A DNA stretch of 64,000 nt, taken from the NCBI GenBank assembly GCA_011634665.1, contig WAEK01000006.1:639001-703000 (forward strand), written 5' to 3'. The notes beneath the pieces are model-generated. The model was not told the origin of the DNA and did not search any database. It saw nothing but the letters and a program-made list of their open reading frames with translations. Shown in pieces: positions 45,042 to 56,656 of this stretch. Position 1 is the stretch's first letter. The number at the start of each line of letters is the position of its first letter. The translations under genes were made by a program, and so were the position numbers. The DNA comes from Mortierella sp. BCC40632 (taxonomy: Eukaryota > Mortierellomycota > Mortierellomycetes > Mortierellales > Mortierellaceae).

Positions 45042-45074
<33 letters not shown>

Positions 45075-46121
45075 AAAGCTTCGATGAAGGTTTTATTCGT
45101 CCGCACGATCGGATCTGCGCTATCTGTAACACTATGGGGAGGAAATCGACTGGATGCTACTTAACCTCTGTGGTCCCGTTGCACAGCATTTGGAGAACTT
45201 TTGTGACGATCCACAGGCTTTCAACCAGGACAACTCCCGAGAGATAGCAAAGCGATGACCACCTCTAGCTCACCGTCAACAGCCTGAAGCTTTATGCACA
45301 CACAGCACTCCAGCAATCCAAGCTCAAAGACAACGAAAAACAGCTAATGAATCCAAACGCATAGACAAAGGCGCAAATGGAGGTAAGCGAGAGCATGGTA
45401 CGGTGGTAAGGGTACAGCGGATTCGCATCCGAAAAAAGGTATGTCTTCTGCGTACGGTGAAGAGTAAACATCTTACCGTACGGAAGATAGATTACGTAGG
45501 CAAGGACCGCCGGCTAAAAGAAGGGTAATGCTTAGCAACGCCTTCTTTTGCATGGTTTGAGCTCGTGACTACTAGTAAAAATATATCTCCAAGTGAGTGA
45601 AGTCAAGCATTTGTCAAGCTTGCCGTTAACTTCTCTAGTTTGACCACTTTGGGCTTGGATGGTGAGGCGATTGTGATTGAGGAGGACCTTTGAGATATAT
45701 AGGCTATCCATTTCCCAATCTTTTGGTCACGAAAGGAAGAACCGGCAACACTTGTGAGTTTCTTTTCAAGATAGGTCAGGGTTTGGGAAAAGAGTTCAAA
45801 AACTTTGATTGGATTGTTGTAGGTCCTTGTGGGCCAGCTGTTCGTTCAAAAATCCATTTTTGCTTTCAGATCGACTCACTTTGGCAGGAAGAATGTCGAA
45901 CACATCTGTTGGGGTCCATATAGGTGGGTGTGTCATTTTGAGTGTATCGAGCCAAATAGTAACGTGGGGTGTTAGTGAAAGTAGGAGGTAGTAAACCATG
46001 ACAAAATTTTCAGTAGTGATATGTAAACAATAAACGCAGTTTTATGGTATAAAGATATGTAGTGACTACTTTTTTTTGAACGGTATGACTTGACTGAAAA
46101 CTTCTGAGTGTCCAGTCTCGT
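43662..46121. other. 2.5 kb without a supportable gene
   Basis: Short frames only. Contains poly-T (45043-45073) and a tRNA-like stretch near 45395-45430 (TACGGTGGTAAGGGTA, then CGGATTCGCATCCG). Right part is the 3' flank of the OPT gene. Confidence 0.4.
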
Positions 46122-48495
46122 TTACTCTACCATTCCAGACTCCCATTTGCCTCCAAAGGCTCCACACCTGTTAACGCCTATGTATGGGGCATTTGTACCC
46201 TTATCATTGAAGTAGTTCAAAAACCATGAAGGCATTTCAACAATCAGACTGGGATGGAGACCACCTTGGAAGAAAAGGAAGAGGAAAAGACCTGTAAAGG
46301 CAGCGCCGGTATCCAAGGCAGCCGAGAGGATGAAGGTATACTTGGACCACCAGTTCTTGTGGTACCTGAAGAGCCATCCTTGCCAGATGACGCAGACAGC
46401 CAAACCGCAAATAACACCAATGACCATTCCTGCGGGATACAGGGACATACCACCTGCAATAAGGGTAATATTAAGGGCCGACCATTTGACCTTGGGGAAC
46501 TTCTTGCTGAGAGCCCACTGGATAATAGGGATGATTGCACCGATGAGGAAACCCCAGTAGATAAAGTGGTACTGTGACGACTTGCCGAACATTCGAGCAG
46601 GTCCTAGAGCACCATAGATAAGACCGGACCCCCAATAAACCTGGGGACTGGCTCCAGTCCAAAGACCAGTGGGATCATCCCTGGTTCCATCCAGGAAGGG
46701 TCGCTTGTTGTCAATGATGATGATCATGACGATATAGTTGAATATGGCACCAATGCATGCGCCCCAGAGCTGGGCAACGAACATGGCGCGTGGGGGGACC
46801 TTCATGTAGACACCGAGCTTGAGATCCTCGAGGAGCTTGTGGCACTGCCACATGGCCATGTAACCATAGCACTTGAAAGTCATATTAGCAATGACCTTGC
46901 CAGGGAACATGAAGCCGCAGAGCAACTGGGTGATAACGTTGAGACCGGGGCCGAGACCAGTGATGGCGACCATGGCTCCAATCGGGAGGGTCAAAGCCCA
47001 AGCAATTGCGGCAGCAAAGAGAAGACCATACCAGGGGAGCTGAAGGTCATAGAACTCAACGACAACCATCGAGAGAGCAAGCATGACAACGTAGAGAATA
47101 GCATACCATAGGTGGGGCACCTCGGGGTAGACTTTCATCATCTTTTGGTGAATATCTTCATCAGTGGGCTTGAGGGCAGCTTTCCAAGTCTTCCACATTG
47201 TAGAACCGTGGAAGCAAATAATGTGGGTGATGCAGCTGCCGAGGGCAATGAAAGAGTACAAGAAGATCAATGCGTACATAGGGGTCATTGTAACTGGACC
47301 GACTTCATTGTACTTTTCGTCGTTGAGGGTGAAGTCCTTGTTCAAAACGGCATTAATGTTGAAAGTCGTGCCGTTGTTATAGTGGAGGGTAGGGGTCAGA
47401 CCGCGACCGAACTTTTTGGCATCATGAATGTTGTTCAACCAGATAATGGGAAAGATGATCCAGTAGGAAAGAATGATACCACCATATTGGAGGAGCTGAG
47501 TAGACAAAGGCATCCACATGGTGCTGCCACCAATCTGAGACCAATCGAAAGTGAGGGAGAAGATACCAACACCGCCTCTGGCCATGGAGGAGAAGAGGGC
47601 CCAGAAGTTATAGTCGAAGGGCTTGAACCAGCAGATCCAGTCAAAGTAAATCAACAAGGGGGCGAAGAAGTGAGGAATGAACTGGTACAGGAAAGTGCCA
47701 CCACAGAAGACCCAGAAGTATTTCATGTAGGACCAGCCACGGATCATTTTTCTGTTCTTGAATTCGTCAGTGTTGTGGATGGCGTTGTAGAACACGACCT
47801 GGACCAGAGTAGGCCACCAAACCATCTCGGCGGGGTAGACAAGGTACTTGCGAAGCGCACCAGCCATACCGTAACCCAAGCACTGAGTGGTGATGATGAG
47901 AATCAAGGACCCCAAGGCATCGATGCGGTGTTTAAGCATGAGATCCACGACAGACAAGGTGTACATGGCGTAGGCGGAGCCGGCGGCGGCCGAGACACCA
48001 ACACCGATCAAGGTATGCTCCTTGATGTTGAATGGGCCGGGGTTGAGGGAAAACGAGTAGCTGCCGATGGTCCACTTGGTGGTGGGGAGGGTACGAGCCA
48101 TGAACGTACCCATTGCGTAGGAGGCCAAGTTGACGAAGTAGATGGAGAAGGCACCTTTGGCAGCGCGGAAAAAGTAGTACTGCTCAGTAGCCGCTCCGAT
48201 GATGGAGAAAAAAGTGGTGAGGACCCAGAAACGGAAGGTCATGGCAATCAAGGAGGGGTCATCGGTGAGAGGTACAACTGTATTAGAAATAGAAAAGGTT
48301 GATTAGTGAAAGAAAAAAAAGTGATGGACATTTTTTGCAGCGGTGAGAAGAGCAAGCGAAGCATGGAACAAAACCAAGGCGAACAGCTTCAATCTTTGAG
48401 TTTTCTGGCTCGGCCTCCTCAAGAGAGATCTCGTCGGCAATATCTGCCTTCTCTGAGATCTCCACTCCGTTCTCGTAGTCGTGTTTTTCGCTCAT
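46122..48495 (-). CDS. OPT-family oligopeptide transporter
   Basis: Proposed CDS complement of 46122-48277 joined to 48375-48495, 758 residues, typical for the family. Exon 1 encodes an acidic cytosolic N-terminus (MSEKHDYENGVEISEKADIA). A 97-nt intron (GTTTTG..TAATACAG) joins to VVPLTDDPSL, giving the familiar V.(N/L)TDDP lead into TFRFWVL. The OPT signatures NPGPFNIKEHTLIG and KVPPRAMFVAQ (KIPPR-type) are present, among 12-16 membrane segments. These proton-coupled plasma-membrane carriers import small peptides, and some members import glutathione or metal-peptide complexes. The 5' splice site (G|GTTTTG) is non-ideal, so the exon 1 junction is less certain than the rest. The C-terminus ends KWESGMVE. 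Confidence 0.93.
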
Positions 48496-48651
48496 TGTAA
48501 CAAGCTGGGTGCTGTCAGAGGAATGTAGCGAGAGAGGGAGCAAAGGATGAAAGGAAGGAGGGAGGAACGAAGAATGGAGGAAGGGGGGGAGGTGAGGTGA
48601 GGAAGGTCTCAAGGAGGACAAGGAGACAGAATCGACGGAGAACCCGAGGAT

Positions 48652-48658
48652 CTTATAG
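48652..48658 (-). promoter_or_regulatory. TATA-like box of the OPT gene
   Basis: CTATAAG on the minus strand, about 157 nt before ATG 48495; the leader is CT-rich. Confidence 0.4.
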
Positions 48659-51339
48659 AAAATAGTGTGAGTTTATGTTGAATTGGCTTTGAGGGGAAAA
48701 GGTGGAAAGTTCTGCTAACGTCAACAAAAGAGTCGAAAACCAGTAACTCTATGTGCCTGTTGTTTGTCACTCTTTCCTATCACATCATGGCTTTTGGGAG
48801 AAAGCTCGCCTTTCATTCGTTCTCTCTTTTCTCACAATCTCTTTGTTTTTTGTTTTTCTCTCACGCACAACTGCTATGCGTGAGAAGTGTGATTCGCAGC
48901 GAGTGGCCAAGCCTTCTAGGTTTTCCGAGAAATGTGAGCAGAGAAGAGATTTTGTTGTTCCTGTTGTTTTGATTGGCCAAGAATGCTTATTAAGTCACGC
49001 GTCGTAGAATTCCAACCTGTTGTACTTTCGGTAATCGATCCGGGCGTTGTGTTTTGACCCAACTATGATGGCTCTTCCCATCAAATTGTAAAGGCAGTGT
49101 AATACACAACCTGCAATTCAATAGTCGACCAATATCTCTTATTCTAAATTTTGCACAACTGAAAAAAAAGCCTATGCACGTGATACTCCCCTGGATTTTT
49201 TTTGTACCATCTTTTCTAGGCCGAGCGCGCCATTCTTTTTTTTTTTTTTTTTTTTTTTTGGCCCGTTCCAGGCCTTTTCCCTACTTCTTCCCCCTCAGCC
49301 TTCCTTTCATCTTTACCTTTCCTCCAAGCCTTTCATGATCTTGCTGTTAACACGTACGCACACAGCACAAAGCTACAACATCATCCGGCAACAAGCATCA
49401 GTCGCTCCAGGGAAAACCATGGTAGATCTTAATTCAGCTTTTCAAAACTCTTTCTCCTCACCACACTCGCTTTGGTTTAAGCTACCTATCCACACCCATC
49501 AAAGGTTCAGCTGTTACGACAGCTTGAATATAAAAAGTCAAAGAGGGGAGTCTAGTTTAGGTGTCAGCTCCAATCCTAGGGCACGTCTTGTCAAATAGCC
49601 TCAATCAGCTCTTAGTCACGTCCACTATCAGTCACTCATCACTTGAGCTTCTTTGTCCCCTTGCTTGGCTTCGTGAGGTCGTTTTTAAGGATGTTGTCGC
49701 TCATGGATATCGACACAAAACAAACTGGCGACCATAGCAGACACCATTTTTTTTTTTTTTTTTTTCGCTACCGGTCTTTGGTGATCCTCTACTTCGCAAT
49801 ACCGCCTAGACTTGCGCCAATCTATCGCCTATTCGATTTCTCCACACTCTTTGAAACACGGCATGGTCACACCTCCAATTTCTCATAAGACTCGACCTGT
49901 CAATCGTAGGATGGCAGCTAGCATGGAGCGTCCCAATGGAACATTCGACAATGCGGAAACCACTGTGACTGATTCATCAAAGTGTCTGGTCGAGCTTTTT
50001 GTCGGATTCTGTAGGATGACAACTAAAGGAGCATGGTAAAAAGGGTACTTCAAAAAAAAAAGAAAAAAGAAAAAAGGTACAGCAACAGCCTTCGCTATTG
50101 TCATTGTGTCATCGTCTGGACTTACTGGCGTTGGACGCCTCAAAATTCGTGCCAATATATGACCATATGGTATCTTGCCTCATCCTCTCACCCACTTGTA
50201 CTCCCAAAGATACCGACAGCCACCCGATCCACGATATTTCCTACGTCCAAAAGATGCAGGATGGCTTATCTTTAAACGAACTCTTCCTCTTACATCTGAA
50301 GCAACGCGAGTAAAACCAGTATCTCTTATCGAGTGGCTCTGTCAAAGAGTTGGAGAAATGTGAGCAGTCATCGTTGACAGTTGAGTATGAATGTGTTTCA
50401 TCGCCTCAGTGAGATCCTGTAGAGCCTTTGGGCTCAATAATTTTGAGAATCTCTCGTAGGTTTGGGTGGAATCTCATCAGCCTTAAATCATCAAAACTCA
50501 GGGGAGATCCCAGGTATGTCTTTGTAATGAGGTCATTATTGCCTCAAAAACAACTAGTACCGATGTAGCCAATCAAGCCCAGGTAGCTCCTCCCACGGTC
50601 AGTAGTTGGCTCGAGGAGAATGCTATCGATTGCTCGTGTAGCGGCAGTCGTGACACTATCCACTATTGGAATGTTGCCAATTATTTTACCGCTCTTGATA
50701 CCCGTTAACTCTTTATTGATAAGCTAGGCCTCGTCGCAAAGAGCATCTAAAACTGTGACACTACAGGGACTTGTCTCATCAGAGTTTGCGAAAGGAACCT
50801 CGCCTCCATCTTGCTGCCAATTGAATCCAACTCTCATCCCTTCATCTGTCGCAAGTCGCATAGTACACCCGCAAAAATTGAAAGCGAAAACGCTTCCAAA
50901 ACAGATGAAGGGATAACAGTTAGGAGGTAGAGGTGAGTAGTGTCAAATTGAGCATTTTAAATTTCTGTTTGCCCACAGTGATGTTGCTTAAACATGCTGG
51001 CTCTAATGCTGCTCAGCGTTAAGCATCAGCCATGGGGGTAGGTCGTGGTGGGGACTGTGAGATTTGAGGTATGTTGGGAGGGGATTAGGGTCAGAGAAAT
51101 GATTAAATGGTTTGCATAGGAGGGATGCTTGGTGTTTTTATGGAGGAGAGCAAGAGAGCAGAAAAATTGGGAATAGTAGTAAGGTACAAGGGACAGGGAT
51201 AGGGATTAGAGCAGGAAACAAAAAGAAAAATAACTTATGAACTGTCGTTTATTAGAAGAGAGATGAGGGGAATATACACTGCTTGACAGACAGCCATGAT
51301 TGTGCTCGTTCCACTTTCTTCGAAGTTTCTGTCCTATCG
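48659..51339. other. 2.7 kb without a supportable gene
   Basis: Poly-T tracts (49235-49259, 49748-49765). Frames at 49335-50363 lack motifs. Contains the foldback element at 50836-50914. Confidence 0.4.
50836..50914. repeat. 79-bp nested foldback element, copy 1
   Basis: Perfect 14-bp terminal inverted repeats (ATCCCTTCATCTGT / ACAGATGAAGGGAT). A second, inner hairpin, AAGCG-AAAA-CGCTT, lies at 50882-50895. A relative with the same plan lies at 60103-60176. Confidence 0.85.
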
Positions 51340-53592
51340 TCTTCTGCACAGTCGCCTGGGTCGTTTCAAAGTGTCCAGGAATTCGACATGTCGTTGAGAG
51401 AAAGATCTTTACAAAGTTCCTGTTGTCAATCGTGATTGACACACACTGAAGACCATCTAGATCTGACTTTGGTCTGGACGAACAGTCTGGAAGTCAACTA
51501 CCTCTGCATGGAGGCAATCACCAGGTCAATGTAGGTCACTGTTGGACAGTAGACTTGTAGACGCCGAGGCTGCCATGGATCACTTGCGGAGGATGGCGAA
51601 TAGGGGCCATGTTGCTTCACCTTGTGCTACCGCTTCTCTTGCTCCCGCTATTTATCCATTACTTATTGAACGACGCTGCTTCTGAAGTTTGTTTGAGCCT
51701 TCTCTGCGTCGCTCTTCTCGACGACGTGTCGTAGCTTGAGTTGTAGGAAGATTTGACTGTTGATTCAGGTGAGAGGAAATAATGTCGTGTTCAGAAAAGT
51801 ACAGCACAGGAAAATAGAAAGGAAGAACATCCATCTCGCCATGCTCGGGGTTGTTTTCCACGTAATCCTGCATGAATTACTGCGTAGTCACGCTGTTGTG
51901 GGAAATGGCGAGTTTCAGCTTCAAGGTATCATATCCAATAATCGCCACGTCTCCAGTGAGCTGTTCTAGGAGTGTTGAGCTAGCCAACAATCACCATGAG
52001 GACAAGGGCAATAAAGATGGAGGGCTTGAGAGCCTCCCTTATGTTTCCTTGAACCAAGGAGTTGTCAGAGTGAAGTATTGCACGTTCTGCCATGGTGACA
52101 GTTGAAGGGTCCTTTTCTTGAAAGAAGCCTACAGGCATACAGTCACCTTCAGCGCTAAAGGCTCATTCAAAACAGTCCTTGAAGTGCCGTCGAAGAGCAT
52201 GATACAATCAAACATTGCCTCTACCAGCTGGACATCGTTCTCGAGCACGGCTGATGTTGTATCCAGAACATGCAAGGAAAAATGTAGAGTCCAAGAGTCT
52301 CTCGTATCGAAGAGCATGAAGCAATAAAAAGCCCAGGGTGTGAAGCCATTCTTGCATCCAAGCTACAACAGGCATCAACGCAAAAGAAAAGAAGAAAGAA
52401 AGAAAAAAGTCAGTAAATGCCACCCAATGAATAAAAATACGCGCATTGATGCATGGTATGAACATCCACAGCTTACCACCTGAGCTCGCCACACAGGTTT
52501 CCTCGTCGTTGACAATCGGTCGAGGATGTAAGCATCGTGTCAGTATGGTCAACCGCAATGTCCTACCCTATTTGCCAGTCTCAAGAGTACCCTCGATTGC
52601 TGTATCGATGGGTCAAATCTGCCTGTAGGATGCTTGTACAGCATCTCGATCGCCGCTGGAGGAATGAGGTCGTCCACCTGTGCCTTTGACTCGCCGTTAG
52701 GCAGCAGATCTCTGAGATGGCTGACGTACGATTGGGAAGCCTCGGTGCCGTCCATCTAGGAAACTCGATATCTATTAGAGTAAAAGGCATAGCTCGCATG
52801 GGCAAATTAGAATCCAGGTTTGTGGACCATCATCAGAAGCCATAAAGTAATGAAGGCTACTTACATGGGAAAGAGTTGGCGCCATGCTCATTGACACTAT
52901 CGCCATTGCTTACAGCCCAATGCAGCGTTCGTATTGACATTGACAATCCTGTCCCGCCGTAGGTGATTTTAAACTCATCTCGAAGACCAGCTCCTTGAAA
53001 ACCATGTAGTACAGGTGAAAGCATTGGCCGAAGGTCGCCCAGGCTGGAAGACAATTAATGCTTTTGCTGTTGGCATGCAATTAACCTAAGGGTAGTGATG
53101 AGAGGTATAGAACGAACCATTAATCGGCAATGGTCCATCACAAAAGAGACATCAAGTATGTCTGTTACTAATTGAATTACCTGACAGTGGTATGTTGGGC
53201 TGGGATGCGTTCTGGCCGCTGCTTGGCGTCCATGAGCGCGTGGGAATTAGTGTGTGGATGTGGGCGGCTATTCAATTGCAGTGGCAAGGAGAATAGAGTT
53301 AGACTCAAGCTCACCTCTGTTCAAACCGCACGCACAACTGTGCTCATCCTTCCTCAAGCAAGCAACAAACGCACCTGCATTACCTTGAAGAGTGTGCTCG
53401 TCGGCCGCAACAGCAGAGTGGGAGACGCGCCACTGATCTGCATCCACATCGTGGAAATCGTCAACCTTCTTCGTCTTGATGGACTTTTTGAGACCCGTGA
53501 TGGTCATGCTCTATTCAATCTTGACAAGGAACGTGCTCGGTGCTGCCTCTCCATCATCAAAGGCAAAAAAGAGTGAAAAGATTGGTCGACAT
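51340..53592 (-). pseudogene. CRN relic copy 3
   Basis: ATG 53592 opens MSTNLFTLFCL, then, in shifting frames, GEAAPSTFLVKIE and MTITGLKKSIKTKKVDDFHD, the CRN ubiquitin-like header. NTPase-associated blocks follow: DLRPMLSPVLHGFQGAG and GGTGLSMSIRTLHWAVS near 52.9-53.0 kb, and QSYVSHLRDLLPNGESKAQV at 52.7. VLENDVQLVEAMFDCIMLFD lies at 52.2. The C-terminal domain appears as MDVLPFYFPVLYFSEHDI (51.8) and a final FLDTLKRPRR block near 51.36. Many frame changes and stops. More diverged from copies 1 and 2 than they are from each other, so probably an older death. Confidence 0.65.
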
Positions 53593-55731
53593 GTTGCCAA
53601 GCATGGACGAGAAGGACCTGAAATAAAGACAGCAAGGATGGAATGTGAAGAGAAAGGCAAAGGATGTGAAGGACAAAGAGAGCGAGAGGGGAACACCAAG
53701 ACAGGACAGTCTGCAAAAAGAATGGCTTGGGTGTGAGAACTGCATGTGGCGAGTTATAAAAGAAAGAGTGGCGCTGTGCTGTGGAAAACATCACTTCATC
53801 CACGCTCCCTTTCCATCTCTTCCATCACCCTCTTGCCCCCTCATCAATCGCTCCTTTTACTTCAATCGTTCCCCAATCGTTCCCCTTCTATCAATCACTC
53901 TTCTCTCTCTCTCTCTTCAGTCACTCGCTCTATTTCTCTGTTTTCGTAAGGTAAGGGATCCACTCCATCAACTGCTGTAGCAAACATAATTTGCAATGTG
54001 GCTGCCTCCTTCGGTCCAGCGTAGGATGGGTTAATTCTCTCAACGCCGATCGGGAGGAGCCATGGCAAAATTGGCAGTTAAGCGGAGCCGTTCGACCTAA
54101 CAGGATGGGCGGTAGCCCCTCTTTGTTGGCAGATCATCAACATTCTGGGTGGGGAGGTGAAGGGCTCATTGTCGATTCTAACGACTTATCACATGTAGGT
54201 TTAGCATAGGAACGGGTGGACACTCTCTTTGCCAGTCGGGGTGGAGTTGTGACAGTGATGTTCAGTATGTAGTTTGCTCTGGAGCTCCTGGATTATTCCC
54301 GTTAGCTCGGATGCTGGAAATCTTACAAGACGTGAGGCTTGTAGAACTTTTGTGGGATGCATGGCTCACAAAAAGACATCGTGTTACAACCATGGCCCTC
54401 TGCATGATCATTTACTTTCAGTAATAGTCAATCTATCCCCTTCTTTCGTTTTACTTCATATAGAAACATGAAACTTCCACAACCAAGCTCACCCAGAACA
54501 TAGTGCTGGAGCCAAACAAACAGTTCATCCCAGATTAATGGATAAGACCGTCCTTTACCAAACCATTGTACGAAAATGTCACCTTTTAAACCTCTATCAA
54601 AACCACTGCCACCTGTGTGACCCCTTTGCATACTGTAGGTCTTCGAACAAATGTCAATATACAATGTACAGAGAGGTTGCCTTTTCAGTACAAGTCAAGG
54701 TGCAGGTTAAGATAATGAGGAGTTTTGTTTGCAGCGCATGTAATGGACCAAGGCAGGATATGAGAGGACAAAGGAATGTGATATCGGAGACACACTCAGT
54801 GCAAAAGCACCATGGTGTCTCAATTGCCACACCTATTGCCAACTCTTGTTCTGTGCAACAAGAGCCTAAATCTCATCAACTCGTAGCAACAGGACTATTC
54901 GCGCGATTACATTAACTCGCTGCTTGAAAGTTGTCTGCAATGGATTTATAAATTATCATGTACAGGGACACAGGCAGTCCTTCCGCCACCCATACGATCC
55001 TGACTTGTATAGCTCAGGAGTAAAATCTCTATTCTTACTAATTATTGGAAAAGGCGGCAACCATCGGCATCTAGCCTAGATTCTGACTGATAGGCATTTA
55101 GCCATAATCCAACGGATGATAGCTTCGGGTCATTGCGTGCTCTAGCAGACCCAAATACCAATTACCTGAATAAAGCGTTCCTCTTGCACTCACTTCAATT
55201 GCTATTGCAACGACACTTCATTAGTAAAATAAAGCAAACTTGTCTCTTGATGGTCTAAACCCAGCTCACGCCCCCTAAAGTAGGTGAACAATCCAACGAC
55301 TACTGAGCTCTAGTTCAGTATGATGGAAAGAACCAACATCGAAGGAGAAAAAAGAAGCGTAGCAAGGAACGCTTAGCAGCCACGGGTCAGCCATCAACAA
55401 CCCATCCTAGTACCAAATACGAGTATGAAAAAGACCATACTTTGGTACACCCAGTTCTCCACTCATCATCATTGTAACAAATTTGCTCGTCCCTTCTCTA
55501 CTTTTCCCTCTCATACCCGTTATCCTCACTTTCATTTCTTACTTCTCTTCTCTTCTTTCCCCCTTCTCCTTTCCTATGTTTGTTGGTTTAGATTGCCTGT
55601 TTTTTCCAGCCTCCCATTTCAATATTGATCTGATAAGGAGGGATTTGATATGTAGTTGCTCTAGTTTTGCCCGCACATACTTTAGTCTTCAACGGGGAAA
55701 ACAAAACAAAACAAAACAAAACAAAAAAAAA

Positions 55732-55814
<83 letters not shown>

Positions 55815-56497
55815 TTGTTATGTTTTCCTTGACTTGGTCTTGTGTTTGGGGAGGAAAAGGGATGGTTAAAGAGGAAGTATCTATTCACCGTGGAGAGATC
55901 AAAGCTTGAGCCTATGAGTGCGCCCTTTGGTAGAATCCCACCACACCGCGGCGTGATGTGTGGTAAATGGAAAATATCTGATGGTCTAAAAGGACGGTCG
56001 AGACCCCATCAACTCAAGAGGACAAGCTTTGAGAAAGCGGCGTGAGTAACATGTCTAAACTCTAAAATATCCAGTGCGTCCTGCTTTGGTCACATCGGAG
56101 GCTGAAATGACTTCCAAATGCAGTTTAGTCACAGAAATTTTCTTCCTTTTCCATCTCTGTGACAAATACTGAGAGAGTACGCCTCGATCTCTTTTTGGCG
56201 CATGTTCAGCGCCCCTCCAAAAGCTATTGGACAATGACCAAGCTGATCTCCTTTCCCATAGCCACTATTTCTACCTACACCCCTTTGTTCGAGGTAAACG
56301 CTCCTGGAGACAACCTTTCTCGCCTTGCTTTCTGAATTCCTCAGTGTAAATCACAGTTTCTCCATGGAAAATAAGTCTGGAGAGCTGACTGACTGCACGA
56401 TTTTACCTGGGTATGTTAAGGTTGTGGCCCGATTCAAGAACTCTAAACTTTAGCTCATCAGTTTTTGGAAGAGCGCCATGCAACCCTGCTCCTTGAG
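53593..56497. other. 2.9 kb without a supportable gene
   Basis: CT-rich leader-like DNA near 53.8-53.95 kb, a dispersed repeat at 54868-54955 (related to 33598-33690) and the GA microsatellite. No frame with motifs. Confidence 0.4.
55699..55808. repeat. Compound microsatellite (AACAA)n-(A)n-(GA)34
   Basis: AACAA-type units, then about 17 A, then 34 uninterrupted GA units ending at 55808. Such tracts are length-unstable and produce spurious RERERE or SLSLSL frames. Confidence 0.95.
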
Positions 56498-56504
56498 TAT
56501 AAAG
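56498..56504 (+). promoter_or_regulatory. TATA box of the siderophore-type transporter gene
   Basis: TATAAAG, 153 nt before the chosen ATG at 56657. Confidence 0.55.
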
Positions 56505-56656
56505 TGCAAAGCCCCCTCGCAAAAGGCGTTATCAGATCCTTTTTCTTCCTTCTATTTGCCCCTCTCTTTGAAGCCTTTCACCCCTCTCCTTTCCCCCCTG
56601 TATTCCCTCTCCCTCACCAGTACATCCCAGTCAAGTCTGGTGAAACGTTCAGTTTT

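Noticed and set aside
45395..45430. tRNA gene
   Set aside because: A-box-like and hairpin motifs occur but acceptor and T arms cannot be paired by eye; at most a tRNA-derived trace.
47112..48302. 396-codon open frame on the plus strand
   Set aside because: It is exactly antisense to the OPT transporter, has no start context or motif, and reflects codon bias of the real gene.
55741..55869. Arg-Glu repeat protein
   Set aside because: Purely the translation of the (GA)34 microsatellite.
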